The notes beneath the pieces were generated by a model. That model was not told where the DNA came from, made no database searches, and saw nothing but the letters and a program-made list of their open reading frames with translations. A program made the position numbers and the translations under genes. From assembly GCF_000299575.1 (NCBI RefSeq), contig NZ_AMGO01000036.1, forward strand, positions 62,001-126,000: a stretch of 64,000 nucleotides of DNA, in the 5' to 3' direction. Positions 1-8,897 of this stretch are shown here, in pieces. This DNA is from Oceaniovalibus guishaninsula JLT2003. GTDB lineage: Bacteria; Pseudomonadota; Alphaproteobacteria; Rhodobacterales; Rhodobacteraceae. Numbering within the stretch: the stretch's first letter is position 1; the number at the start of each line of letters is the position of its first letter.

Positions 1-1
1 C

Positions 2-694
2 GAGCACGAGCGCAAGGTCGATATCGACGCGATCCTCGACGCGGTCAGTTTCCGCACCCGGCTGGTCTTCATCGCCAACCCCGCCAACCCCACCGGCACG
101 ATGCTTGGCAGCAACGAGATCGGCCGCCTCGCCGCCGAATTGCCCGAACACGTGCTGCTGGTTCTGGACGGCGCCTATGCCGAATACGTCGAAGGTTACG
201 ACGGCGGCGCCCGACTTGTGGACAAGCGCGAGAATGTCGTGATGACGCGGACCTTCTCGAAGATCTACGGCCTGGGCGGCCTGCGTGTCGGCTGGGCCTA
301 CGGCCCCGCCCCCGTGATCGACGTCCTCAACCGCGTCCGCGGCCCCTTCAACCTCGGCCTCGCCCAACTGGAAGCCGCCGAAGCGGCGGTGCGCGATCAG
401 GATTTCGTCGATCGCTCGCGCCAGGAAAACGCGCGGATGCGGACATGGCTGGCCAAGGCTCTGGCGGAGCTCGGCGTGCCGTCGGACACTTCGACCGCCA
501 ACTTCGTGCTGGCCCGGCTGGACAGCGCCGAGGAAGCGGATGCCTGCGAGGCCCATCTGCGCGCCAACGGCCTGCTGGTGCGCAAGGTGGCGGGCTACAA
601 GCTGCCCAATTGCCTGCGCATCACCGTCGGCGACGAAGCGTCGTGCCGCCGCGTCGTCCATGCCATCGCGGGGTTCAAGGGACAGGACGCATGA
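2..694 (+). CDS. hisC: Histidinol-phosphate aminotransferase, C-terminal part (5' end outside window)
   Basis: PLP-dependent transaminase of histidine biosynthesis (imidazole-acetol phosphate to histidinol phosphate, using glutamate). The frame is open from base 2, so the gene starts upstream of the window; about 230 of roughly 360 residues are present. Visible family marks are NPANPTGT near the window start, the Asp/Tyr segment LDGAYAEY, the PLP-lysine motif [12 protein letters not shown] and a C-terminal RITVG. In alphaproteobacteria HisC-like enzymes next to tyrC may also work on aromatic amino acids. The stop overlaps the tyrC start as ATGA (691-694), which suggests translational coupling. 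Confidence 0.93.
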   Translation, partial: EHERKVDIDAILDAVSFRTRLVFIANPANPTGTMLGSNEIGRLAAELPEHVLLVLDGAYAEYVEGYDGGARLVDKRENVVMTRTFSKIYGLGGLRVGWAYGPAPVIDVLNRVRGPFNLGLAQLEAAEAAVRDQDFVDRSRQENARMRTWLAKALAELGVPSDTSTANFVLARLDSAEEADACEAHLRANGLLVRKVAGYKLPNCLRITVGDEASCRRVVHAIAGFKGQDA

Positions 695-1605
695 ACGCCC
701 CCTATGACCGCGTCGCGCTGATCGGGCTGGGCCTGATCGCGGGGTCGATGGCGCTGGCCATGCGCCGCGCCGGGATGACCGCCGAGATCGTGGGCACCGC
801 CCGGTCCGCCGAGACCCGCGCGGCCGCCGAACGCCGCAGCTTCTGCGACCGCGTCGTCGTGACCGCGGCCGAGGCTGTGGCGAACGCCGATCTGGTCGTT
901 CTGGCGGTCCCGGTGGGCGCTATGGCCGCCGTCGCCGCCGAAATCGGCCCGCATCTGATGCCCGGCGCAACCGTCACCGATGTCGGGTCGGTCAAGCGCG
1001 CGGTGATTGACGACGTGGCCCCGCACATCCCCCCTGGGGTGCATTTCATCCCCGGCCACCCGCTGGCGGGCACCGAACGGTCCGGACCCGATTCGGGCTT
1101 TGCCGAACTCTTCGACAACCGGTTCTGCCTGCTGATCGACGAGGGCGCCGATCCGCAGGCCCTGACCCGGCTGGCGGATTTCTGGAAGGCGCTCGGCGCG
1201 CAGGTCGAAACGATGGATGCCGATCATCACGACCGCGTGCTGGCCGTCACCAGCCACACGCCGCACCTCATCGCCTATACGATGGTCGGGGTGGCGGACG
1301 ATCTGCGCCGCGTGACCGACAGCGAAGTCATCCGCTATTCCGCCGCGGGCTTTCGGGACTTTACCCGCATCGCCGCCAGCGATCCGACGATGTGGCGCGA
1401 CGTGTTCCTGAACAACCGCGAGGCGACGCTGGAAATCCTCGGCCGCTTCACCGAAGAACTGTTCGCCCTCCAACGCGCGATCCGCAAGGGCGACGGCGAC
1501 CATCTGCATGCCTATTTCACCCGCACCCGCGCCATCCGGCGCGGCATCGTCGAGGCGGGACAGGATACCGACGCACCCGATTTCGGCCGCGGCGGCCGAA
1601 GCTGA
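691..1605 (+). CDS. tyrC: Prephenate/cyclohexadienyl dehydrogenase (TyrA/TyrC family)
   Basis: NAD(P)-dependent dehydrogenase of tyrosine synthesis that oxidatively decarboxylates prephenate or arogenate. The 304-residue protein starts with a Rossmann fold; the motif GLGLIAGS (residues 12-19) binds the dinucleotide. [11 protein letters not shown] and SHTPHLIAY are the usual substrate-site segments. The ATG at 691 is chosen because the upstream in-frame codons lie within hisC and the ATGA overlap is a typical coupled start. Together with hisC it forms the end of an aromatic/histidine amino acid operon that ends convergently against prpE. Confidence 0.93.
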   Translation: MNAPYDRVALIGLGLIAGSMALAMRRAGMTAEIVGTARSAETRAAAERRSFCDRVVVTAAEAVANADLVVLAVPVGAMAAVAAEIGPHLMPGATVTDVGSVKRAVIDDVAPHIPPGVHFIPGHPLAGTERSGPDSGFAELFDNRFCLLIDEGADPQALTRLADFWKALGAQVETMDADHHDRVLAVTSHTPHLIAYTMVGVADDLRRVTDSEVIRYSAAGFRDFTRIAASDPTMWRDVFLNNREATLEILGRFTEELFALQRAIRKGDGDHLHAYFTRTRAIRRGIVEAGQDTDAPDFGRGGRS

Positions 1606-1633
1606 CCCTGCCGCCGCTCAAGGGCGGCGGGGC
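1606..1633. terminator. Hairpin between convergent tyrC and prpE
   Basis: A nine-base-pair GC-rich stem (CCTGCCGCC against GGCGGCGGG, one G-T pair) lies in the 42-base gap between two converging genes. There is no clear T run, so it may be a bidirectional terminator or only a stable hairpin. Confidence 0.4.
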
Positions 1634-1647
1634 CGGCATTTCCGCGG

Positions 1648-3552
1648 TTAATCCGCCGCGCCTTGCCGCGGATAGCCCAGGGGGCGCATCGCGTCGCGGA
1701 TTTCGTCCAGGATCCTCGGATCGTCGATGGTCGCGGGGGCGGTGAACGTGTCGCCGTCCGCCACCCGCGCCATCGTCGCGCGCAGCGTCTTGCCCGACCG
1801 CGTCTTGGGCAGCCGTTCGACCACAACGGCCAGCTTGAACGCCGCCACAGGCCCGATCTGATCGCGGACAAGCTGCACGCATTCGCGCGCAATCTCGTCG
1901 TGGTCGCGGTTCCGGCCCCGAACCAGCGTCAGGAACCCCATCGGCAACTGGCCCTTCAGGTCGTCCCGCACCCCGATCACGGCACATTCCGCCACGTCGG
2001 GATGGGTGGCGATGACCTCCTCCATCAGGCCGGTCGAGAGGCGGTGCCCGGCGACGTTGATGACATCGTCGGTGCGCGCCATGATCCACAGATAGCCGTC
2101 ATCGTCCTTCATCCCGGCATCGCCCGTCTCGTAATAGCCGGGAAACGTGGACAGATAGCTTTTGCGGAAACGCTCGTCGGCGTTCCACAGCGTCGGCAGC
2201 GTGCCGGGCGGCAGCGGCAGCTTGATGGCGATGGCGCCCAGCTCGCCCGGCTGTTTCTCGGTCCCGTCCTCGGCCAGGATGCGCACGTCATAGCCCGGCA
2301 TGGCGACGGTGGGCGATCCGATCTTGACGGGCAGCGGTTCGATCCCCGTGGGGTTGGCGGCGATGGCGAATCCCGTCTCGGTCTGCCACCAGTGGTCATA
2401 GACCGGCACCCCCATCACCCGGCCTGCCCATTCGATCGTGTCGGGATCGGCGCGTTCGCCCGCCAGATACAGCGCACGCAGGCAGGATATGTCGTAATCC
2501 TTCAGCGCCTCGGCATCCAGGTCTTCGCGGCGGATGGCGCGCATGGCGGTGGGCGCGGTGAAAAAGCTGCGCACGTTATGTTCCGAGATCACCCGCCAGT
2601 AGGTGCCGGCATCGGGCGTGCCCACCGGCTTGCCCTCGAACACCACCGTCGTGTTGCCGTGGATCAGCGGGGCATAGCAGATATAGCTGTGGCCGACGAC
2701 CCAGCCCACATCGGACGCGGCCCAGAACACCTCGCCCGGATCGACATTGTAGACGGCCTTCATCGTCCAGTTCAGCGCCACCAGATGCCCGCCCGTCGCG
2801 CGCACCACGCCCTTGGGCTGCCCCGTCGTGCCGGAGGTATAAAGGATATAGGCCGGATGATTCGCCTCGACCGGAACGCAGCCGGCGGGGGTCGCGGCGG
2901 CGACGGCCTCGGCCCAGTCGTGATCGCGCCCCTCGATCAGATCGGCGCGGCAGGCATCGCGTTGCAGCACGATACAAAAGTCGGGCTTGTGCGTGGCTTC
3001 CTCGATGGCGCGGTCCAGCAGCGGCTTGTAGGGCACGGTGCGTCCCGGCTCGATCCCGCAACTGCCGGCCAGCACCGCCTTGGGCCTGCAATCGTCGATG
3101 CGCGTGGCCAGTTCGTGCGCCGCGAAGCCGCCGAAGACGACGGAATGGATTGCGCCGATGCGGGTGCAGGCCAGCATCCCGATCAACGCCTCGGGCACCA
3201 TCGGCATGTAGATGACCACCCGGTCGCCCTTGGTCACGCCCCGTTCGGCCAGGGCGCCCGCCAGCGCCGCGCAGCGCGTTTGCAGCTCGGCATAGCTGAT
3301 GCGGGCCTTGTTGCCGGTGACGGGGCTGTCCCAGATGATCGCGGTACGGTCGCCGTGACCGTTGGCGACATGGCGGTCCACCGCGTTGTGGCAGGTATTG
3401 ACCATCCCGTCGGGGAACCATTCGTAGAAAGGTGCGCGGCTGTCGTCCAGGGCGCGGGTCGGGAACCGGTCCCAGTCGATGGCGCGCGCGCGCTCCATCC
3501 ACCAGCCTTCGGGATCGGCCTGCCAGGCCGCATAGGTTTCTGCGAACGTCAT
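1648..3552 (-). CDS. prpE: Propionyl-CoA synthetase (propionate--CoA ligase)
   Basis: Acyl-CoA synthetase of the ANL superfamily that activates propionate (possibly acetate) through an acyl-adenylate. The 634-residue length fits PrpE. Motifs: YTSGTTGQPKG phosphate loop, DVGWVVGHSY and the stretch around FEGKPVGTPDAG that is typical of PrpE rather than Acs, YDHWWQTE, and C-terminal PKTRSGK with the catalytic, potentially acetylated lysine near residue 588. The ATG at 3552 is preferred over the in-frame GTG 12 bases upstream because GGAGG sits six bases before it. The gene stands alone here, without prpBCD, so a role in general propionate salvage is an inference. Confidence 0.92.
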   Translation of the reverse strand: MTFAETYAAWQADPEGWWMERARAIDWDRFPTRALDDSRAPFYEWFPDGMVNTCHNAVDRHVANGHGDRTAIIWDSPVTGNKARISYAELQTRCAALAGALAERGVTKGDRVVIYMPMVPEALIGMLACTRIGAIHSVVFGGFAAHELATRIDDCRPKAVLAGSCGIEPGRTVPYKPLLDRAIEEATHKPDFCIVLQRDACRADLIEGRDHDWAEAVAAATPAGCVPVEANHPAYILYTSGTTGQPKGVVRATGGHLVALNWTMKAVYNVDPGEVFWAASDVGWVVGHSYICYAPLIHGNTTVVFEGKPVGTPDAGTYWRVISEHNVRSFFTAPTAMRAIRREDLDAEALKDYDISCLRALYLAGERADPDTIEWAGRVMGVPVYDHWWQTETGFAIAANPTGIEPLPVKIGSPTVAMPGYDVRILAEDGTEKQPGELGAIAIKLPLPPGTLPTLWNADERFRKSYLSTFPGYYETGDAGMKDDDGYLWIMARTDDVINVAGHRLSTGLMEEVIATHPDVAECAVIGVRDDLKGQLPMGFLTLVRGRNRDHDEIARECVQLVRDQIGPVAAFKLAVVVERLPKTRSGKTLRATMARVADGDTFTAPATIDDPRILDEIRDAMRPLGYPRQGAAD

Positions 3553-3728
3553 CGGATCCTCCACCCGGTCTTTCGCCAGTGTTACGCCGCGCCGCCGACA
3601 GGCCGCAAGATCGCATGCCGAATGTCGGAATCGGACATTTGCGTCGCGAACCGGCTAGCGCGGCGGCGACGGGGCTGGAAAGCTGCGGGCGCGGACCTGG
3701 AAGGGGTGCCGCGACAAGGAAACCGGAC

Positions 3729-3845
3729 ATGCCGAAACGTAACAAACCGACCGCCAATGCCGCCAAGTCCAGCTGGACCGACAGCGGAACCCCCACCAAG
3801 GCCGCCGCGCAGGGTGCCCGCAGACCGCCACGGCGGGGCAAGTGA
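3729..3845 (+). CDS. Small basic protein, 38 aa, unknown function
   Basis: A 38-codon frame begins MPKRNKPTANAAK and ends RRPPRRGK. It is rich in Lys, Arg, Ala and Pro with no hydrophobic core, so it is probably disordered and nucleic-acid or polyanion binding if made. An AAGGAAA sequence lies shortly before the ATG. It precedes a second basic ORF of identical length at 3979. No family was recognised; it could be chance coding in a GC-rich spacer. Confidence 0.45.
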   Translation: MPKRNKPTANAAKSSWTDSGTPTKAAAQGARRPPRRGK

Positions 3846-3978
3846 CGGGCGGACCGGCAGGCAGTCGGTTTGCGACATCCCTGCCGGTTTCGGGCGCGAC
3901 GGCTTGCGTCGCCTTGCCCATCCTCCATCGTGCGGGGCCGTCATGCCGCGATCCCCGCTTCAACAAGGTCATCACGCC

Positions 3979-4095
3979 ATGGGCGACAAGAATCCCAAGA
4001 AAAAGATGAAGGCCGCGAAGCCCGCAGCCAAACCCGCTGCGGCCGCCCCCGCGGCGGACAAGGCCAAGACCGCGCCGAAGAAGGGCGCGAAATAA
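3979..4095 (+). CDS. Small Lys/Ala-rich protein, 38 aa, unknown function
   Basis: The frame starts MGDKNPKKKMKAAKPA and consists almost wholly of Lys, Ala and Pro, resembling short histone-H1-like tails. Very similar short proteins beginning M(G/S)DKNPKKK are common as hypothetical proteins across bacteria, which supports a real gene, but their function is not known to me. An AAGG lies about 12 bases before the ATG. It ends 34 bases before the convergent dinB stop, with a hairpin between. Confidence 0.6.
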   Translation: MGDKNPKKKMKAAKPAAKPAAAAPAADKAKTAPKKGAK

Positions 4096-4100
4096 CCCGG

Positions 4101-4128
4101 CGGTCCTGTCCCGCAACGGGCGGGACCG
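4101..4128. terminator. Hairpin between convergent small ORF and dinB
   Basis: CGGTCC...GGACCG forms the outer stem, with an inner CCCG/CGGG stem and a short loop. It fits the gap between two converging genes. No strong T run is visible. Confidence 0.4.
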
Positions 4129-5394
4129 TCAGCGCAGCGCGCGGCCCTTGACGATGGCCGCGTTCCCCCAGCGTGCGCGGATCGCATCCGCCGCGCGTTC
4201 GGCACGGGCACGCGCGGCCGCGTGCGGATCCAGCAGATCGCCGGACGCAACTGCCGAATCGGCGGGCTTGAGGTCGGACAGCCCCACCCCCAGCAGCCGG
4301 AACGGCCCGCGCGCCGCCACCGGGTCGAACAGCCCGCGCGCGGTGCGATAGATCGTGTCGGCGATCTGCGTGGGCGCGCGCAGCGTCAGGCGGCGCGACA
4401 GCAGGCTGTGATCGGCGCGCTTGAGCTTCAGCAGCACGACGCCGCCGACCAGCCCCTTGGCCTTGGCGCGGCCCGAAACCTTTTCCGACAGCCGCCAGAT
4501 ATGACCGTCCAGCACATCGGGATCGCCGGTATTCTCGTTGAACGTCGTCTCGTTGCTGATGCCCTTGACGGGGGTGTGCGCCGACACGCGGCGACGATCC
4601 TCGCCGCGCGCCAGATGCCACAGGCGGTCGCCGGTGCCGCCGAACCGCTGGATCAGGTCGCGGCGGTCCCAGCGCAGCAGGTCGGCGAAGGTGCGGATGC
4701 CGGCGGCGTCCAGCGACCGCTGCGTGACCTGCCCCACCCCCCAGATCAGGCGCACGGGCTTGTCGCGCAGGAACGCCGCCGTCTCGGCCCGGCCGATGAC
4801 GGCAAAGCCGCGCGGCTTGTCCAGATCGGACGCGATCTTGGCCAGAAACTTGTTGTGCGACAGCCCGATTGACCCGGTGATGCCGATTTCGGCCTGCATC
4901 CGCCGCACCAGCCGCGCCAGCATGATTGCGGGCGGCGCGCCGTGCAGCCGGGCGGTGCCGGTCAGGTCCATGAACGCTTCGTCCAGACTCAGCGGCTCGA
5001 CCGACGGCGTCAGTTCGTCCATCAGGGCGCGGACGGCGCGACTGGCCTCGGCATAGGCGTCGAAGCGCGGCCGGACGATCACCGCTTCGGGGCACAGCTT
5101 CAGCGCCTGGAACATCGGCATGGCGCTGCGCACGCCCTTGATGCGTGCGATATAGCAGGCCGTCGTCACCACGCCGCGCCGCCCGCCGCCCACGATCACC
5201 GGCTTGTCGCGCAGGGACGGATCGTCGCGCTTTTCCACGCTGGCATAGAACGCGTCGCAATCCATGTGCGCGATGCCCAGATCGAACAGTTCGGGATGGC
5301 GCAGCAGCCGCCTGCCGCCGCAGGCCGGGCAGCGGCGCGCGGCCTCGGGCAGGTCGTCGAACGGCGTCAGGCAATCGCGGCAAAGGCTCGGCAT
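4129..5394 (-). CDS. dinB: DNA polymerase IV with N-terminal zinc-ribbon-like extension
   Basis: Y-family translesion polymerase (421 aa). The palm motifs are AHMDCDAFYASVE (first metal-binding Asp) and SLDEAFMDLTG (catalytic Asp-Glu). TGSIGLSHNKFLAKIASD is the fingers/palm helix, followed by the thumb (WGVGQVTQRSL) and the little-finger domain. About 40 extra residues precede the polymerase core and hold C5-x2-C8 and C22-x2-C25, a likely zinc ribbon seen in other alphaproteobacterial DinB proteins as far as I recall. The ATG at 5394 is chosen because it starts this Cys-containing extension; the SD is weak. No LexA-type site was identified upstream. Confidence 0.93.
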   Translation of the reverse strand: MPSLCRDCLTPFDDLPEAARRCPACGGRRLLRHPELFDLGIAHMDCDAFYASVEKRDDPSLRDKPVIVGGGRRGVVTTACYIARIKGVRSAMPMFQALKLCPEAVIVRPRFDAYAEASRAVRALMDELTPSVEPLSLDEAFMDLTGTARLHGAPPAIMLARLVRRMQAEIGITGSIGLSHNKFLAKIASDLDKPRGFAVIGRAETAAFLRDKPVRLIWGVGQVTQRSLDAAGIRTFADLLRWDRRDLIQRFGGTGDRLWHLARGEDRRRVSAHTPVKGISNETTFNENTGDPDVLDGHIWRLSEKVSGRAKAKGLVGGVVLLKLKRADHSLLSRRLTLRAPTQIADTIYRTARGLFDPVAARGPFRLLGVGLSDLKPADSAVASGDLLDPHAAARARAERAADAIRARWGNAAIVKGRALR

Positions 5395-5496
5395 GTCCCA
5401 TTCTAGCGTGCCGCGCGCCCGGCGCCATCCCGCGATCGGCCTTTGCCCGCGCCGCGATCCGTGGCAAAGCAGCCCGGTTGCCCGAAGGAACCTGCC

Positions 5497-6369
5497 ATGA
5501 CCCAGATCATCCATCACCTGTCCGAAATCGCGTCGTCCTACGACGCGTTGTTCTGCGATCTGTGGGGATGCTTGCATAACGGCGTCACCGCCTTTCCCGA
5601 GGCGGTGGCCGCCTTGCGCGACTTCCGGCAATCCGGCGGCGTCGTCGTGCTGCTGACCAACGCGCCACGGCCCCGCGCCTCGGTGGCCGAACAGATCGCC
5701 GGCATGGGCGTGCCCGAGGATTGCTGGGACACCATCGCCACATCGGGCGACAGCGCGCGCGCGGCGATGTTCATGGGGGCCGTCGGCAGCGACATCTTCT
5801 TCATCGGCGAGGATCGCGATACCGGCTTTTTCGAACCGATGGCGATCGTTCCCGATCCCGTCCCCATCCGCCGCGTGCCGCTGGAACAGGCCGAGGGGAT
5901 CGTCTGCACCGGCCCCTTCGACGCGCTGGCCGACCCCGAGGTGCTGCGCCCGCAGCTTCTGTATGCCAAGACCAAGGGGCTGACGATGCTCAACGCCAAT
6001 CCCGACATCGTGGTGGACAGGGGCGACGTGCGCGAATGGTGCGGCGGGGCCGTCGCCGCGCTTTACGAAAGGATGGGCGGCAAGACGATGTCCTTCGGCA
6101 AGCCGCATCCGCCCGTCTATGACCTGGCGCGCCGGCGGCTGGCGGAATTGGGCCGCGACGTGTCCGACGACCGCATCCTGGCCGTGGGCGACGGCATCGC
6201 CACCGACATCCAGGGCGCGCAGGGCGAGGGACTCGATTCGCTGTTCGTGACGGGCGGTCTGGCGGCGCTGGAAACCGCGACCGACGTTCATCCCGGCGAG
6301 GAAGACCTGCGCCGCTTTTTGTCCGCCAACCCCGTTTCGCCCACCTTCGCCATCGGCAAGCTGCGCTGA
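5497..6369 (+). CDS. HAD-superfamily class IIA phosphatase (TIGR01459-like)
   Basis: A 290-residue hydrolase of the NagD/class IIA HAD type. Motif I is present as CDLWGCLHNG (nucleophile Asp, then the usual DxxG context), motif II as LTNAPR, and motif IV as VGDGIATDIQGA. The C2-type cap lies between motifs II and III. The substrate cannot be told from sequence; sugar or nucleotide phosphates are usual. GAAGGAA lies six bases before the ATG. It is divergent from dinB and reads toward ribF, 70 bases downstream. Confidence 0.85.
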   Translation: MTQIIHHLSEIASSYDALFCDLWGCLHNGVTAFPEAVAALRDFRQSGGVVVLLTNAPRPRASVAEQIAGMGVPEDCWDTIATSGDSARAAMFMGAVGSDIFFIGEDRDTGFFEPMAIVPDPVPIRRVPLEQAEGIVCTGPFDALADPEVLRPQLLYAKTKGLTMLNANPDIVVDRGDVREWCGGAVAALYERMGGKTMSFGKPHPPVYDLARRRLAELGRDVSDDRILAVGDGIATDIQGAQGEGLDSLFVTGGLAALETATDVHPGEEDLRRFLSANPVSPTFAIGKLR

Positions 6370-6439
6370 CGCCATTGCAGGCGGGAACGCGGCGGCCTCA
6401 CGGCTTGCGCGCCTCCGCCGCGGCGTCTATCGCCCGATC

Positions 6440-7378
6440 ATGCGGATCTTGCGCGACTATACCGGACTGGACGGCGACGACCGGGGCGCCAGCGTCGCCA
6501 TCGGCAATTTCGACGGTGTGCATACCGGCCACCGGACCGTCATCGCGCTGGCCACCGACAAGGCGGCGCGCCTCGGCGTGCCTTCGGGCGTTCTGACGTT
6601 CGAGCCGCATCCGCGCCAGTATTTCGCCCCCGACACGCCGCCTTTCCGGCTGATGAACGCCGAAGCGCGCGCGAACCGGCTGGCCCGCCTGGGGGTGCAG
6701 CGACTTTACGAGTTGCCCTTCGACGATGCGCTGGCGGGCCTATCGGCCGAAGCGTTCGCGCATGACGTGCTGCATCGCGGGATCGGGGCGCGACACGTCG
6801 TCATCGGCGCCGATTTCCGCTTCGGCAAGGGTCGCGCGGGCGACGCCGCCGCCATGCAGCGCTTCGGCGACGACATGGGCTTCGCCGTCACCATCGCCCG
6901 AATGGTCGAAACGAACGGCACGGACGTCTCCTCGACCCGCATCCGCGAGGCGCTGAGCGACGGGCGCCCCGCCGATGCCGCCGCCATGCTGGGCCATCTG
7001 CACCGGATCGAGGGGCCGGTCCTGCACGGGGCCAAGCGCGGCCGCGAATTGGGCTATCCGACCGCCAACATGTCCATTGCCGGGCTGCATCCGCCGGCGC
7101 ACGGCGTCTATGCCGTCACGGTGGAAATCCTCGACGGACCGCAGGCGGGGCATTACGGCGGCGTGGCGTCGCTGGGCGTGCGGCCGATGTTCGGCGTCAA
7201 CGAAGCCAACATCGAAACCCACATCTTCGACTTCATCGGCGATCTTTACGGCCGCCACCTGTCGGTCGGGCTGGTCGCCTGGCTGCGCGGCGAGGAAAAG
7301 TTCGGCTCGCTCGACGCGCTGATCGCGCAGATGCACGACGACAGCGCCCGCGCCCGCCGCATCCTGGCCGCCGCATGA
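6440..7378 (+). CDS. ribF: Bifunctional riboflavin kinase / FAD synthetase
   Basis: Makes FMN and FAD from riboflavin and ATP. The N-terminal adenylyltransferase half carries GNFDGVHTGH, and SSTRIREAL near residue 170. The C-terminal flavokinase half starts around residue 185 with GRELGYPTANM and ends in a region typical of RibF (WLRGEEKF). The length of 312 aa is standard. The stop overlaps the start of the following UPF0260 gene by four bases. Confidence 0.95.
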   Translation: MRILRDYTGLDGDDRGASVAIGNFDGVHTGHRTVIALATDKAARLGVPSGVLTFEPHPRQYFAPDTPPFRLMNAEARANRLARLGVQRLYELPFDDALAGLSAEAFAHDVLHRGIGARHVVIGADFRFGKGRAGDAAAMQRFGDDMGFAVTIARMVETNGTDVSSTRIREALSDGRPADAAAMLGHLHRIEGPVLHGAKRGRELGYPTANMSIAGLHPPAHGVYAVTVEILDGPQAGHYGGVASLGVRPMFGVNEANIETHIFDFIGDLYGRHLSVGLVAWLRGEEKFGSLDALIAQMHDDSARARRILAAA

Positions 7379-7854
7379 AACCGAAGGCGGACCCGATACG
7401 CCGCGACGTGGGCCGTCCCCGTTTCTGGGAAACCGTGCCGCTGGACCGCATGACCCCCGCGGAATGGGAGGCACTTTGCGACGGTTGCGGCAAATGCTGC
7501 CTCAACAAGCTGGAGGACGAGGAGACGGGAGAGGTCGCGCTGACCCGCATCGCCTGCCGCCTGCTGGACGATTCCACCTGCCGTTGCGCGCACTACCCGA
7601 TCCGCAAGCAATTCGTCCCCGAATGCGTCGTGCTGACCCCCAGGACGCTGCCGAGATCGGCCTACTGGATGCCGCGAACCTGCGCCTACCGGCTGCTGCA
7701 CGAAGGCAAGCCGCTGTTCGACTGGCATCCGCTGCTGACCGGCGATCCCGAGAGCGTGCATCGCGCCGGCATCTCGCTGCGCGACCGCACCATCCCCGAA
7801 TTCGAAATCCCCGAAGAGGACTGGGAAGATCATATCATAGACGAGCCGACCTGA
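7375..7854 (+). CDS. UPF0260 / YcgN family cysteine-cluster protein
   Basis: A 159-residue protein of the YcgN family (putative metal-binding, related to the YkgJ-type Fe-S/zinc cluster domain). Conserved features are FWE near residue 16, CDGCGKCC near residue 40, and CRCAHYPIRKQFVPEC. Function is unknown in the family; the Cys spacing suggests binding of iron or zinc. It is coupled at both ends: ATGA with ribF and TGATG with the threonine aldolase. Confidence 0.85.
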   Translation: MKPKADPIRRDVGRPRFWETVPLDRMTPAEWEALCDGCGKCCLNKLEDEETGEVALTRIACRLLDDSTCRCAHYPIRKQFVPECVVLTPRTLPRSAYWMPRTCAYRLLHEGKPLFDWHPLLTGDPESVHRAGISLRDRTIPEFEIPEEDWEDHIIDEPT

Positions 7855-8897
7855 TGCACTTCGCGTCCGACAATTCCGGCCCCGTCCACCCCGCCATCGT
7901 CGAGGCGCTGGTCCGCGTCAACGAAGGCCACGCCATGCCCTATGGCGCCGACGCCGCAACGGCCGATGCCGTCGCCCGCATCCGCGACCTGTTCGAGGCG
8001 CCCGAGGCGGCCGTTCATCTGGTCGCCACGGGCACGGCCGCGAACGCGCTGCTGCTGGCCACGATGTGCGCGCCGTGGCAGACGATCTTCTGCGCCGACA
8101 TCGCGCATGTGGCGATGGACGAATGCGGCGCGCCCGAATTCTTCACCGGCGGCGCCAAGCTGTCGCTGGTCCCGACCGAGCATGGCCTGATGACCCCCGA
8201 TGCGCTGGAAACGCGCATCGCCGCCGCGGCGCAAGGCGTCGTGCACAGCGTGCAGCGCGGCCCGGTCACGATCACCAGCGTCACCGAATGCGGCACGGTC
8301 TATTCGCCGGATGCCCTGCGCGACCTGACCGGCGTGGCGCAGGCGCATGGTTGCGCGGTGCATCTGGACGGCGCGCGCCTTGCCAACGCAGCCGCCGCGC
8401 TGGGATGCAGCCCGGCCGACATGACGTGGAAGGCGGGCGTCGATGCCGTCAGCTTCGGCGGCACCAAGAACGGGCTGATGGGGGCCGAGGCCGCGATTAT
8501 CTTCGACCCCGCCCTTGCCTGGCAGTTCGAGCTGCGGCGCAAGCGGGGCGGGCATCTTTTTTCCAAGCACCGCTATCTCGGCGCGCAGATGGCGGCCTAT
8601 CTGACCGACGATCTGTGGCTGACGATGGCAGGCAGCGCGAACCGCGCGGCGGCGCGTCTGGCGCAAGCCATCGCCGATCTGCCGGATGCGCGGCTGCTGC
8701 ATCCCTGTCAGGCGAACATGGTCTTCGCCGAATGGCCCCGCGCCGCGCATCGCCGCGCACTGGCGGCGGGTGCCGCCTATTACCCTGCGGGGTCGCTGGA
8801 TGGCCCCGACGACGAACCCGTGGCGGCAAGGATGGTCTGCGACTGGTCGGCCAGCGACGCGGATACCGACCGCTTTGTGGCCCTTCTCAGGGGCTGA
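7854..8897 (+). CDS. Low-specificity L-threonine aldolase-like PLP enzyme
   Basis: Fold-type I PLP enzyme (347 aa) of the beta-eliminating lyase/threonine aldolase family, expected to split L-threonine or related beta-hydroxy amino acids to glycine and an aldehyde. The N-terminus FASDNSGPVHP is typical. HLDGARLANA holds the cofactor Asp, and SFGGTKNG holds the Schiff-base lysine at residue 205. The ATG at 7854 overlaps the upstream stop by one base; longer in-frame starts would lie wholly inside the upstream gene. It converges on a hydrolase gene with an 11-base overlap. Confidence 0.88.
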   Translation: MHFASDNSGPVHPAIVEALVRVNEGHAMPYGADAATADAVARIRDLFEAPEAAVHLVATGTAANALLLATMCAPWQTIFCADIAHVAMDECGAPEFFTGGAKLSLVPTEHGLMTPDALETRIAAAAQGVVHSVQRGPVTITSVTECGTVYSPDALRDLTGVAQAHGCAVHLDGARLANAAAALGCSPADMTWKAGVDAVSFGGTKNGLMGAEAAIIFDPALAWQFELRRKRGGHLFSKHRYLGAQMAAYLTDDLWLTMAGSANRAAARLAQAIADLPDARLLHPCQANMVFAEWPRAAHRRALAAGAAYYPAGSLDGPDDEPVAARMVCDWSASDADTDRFVALLRG

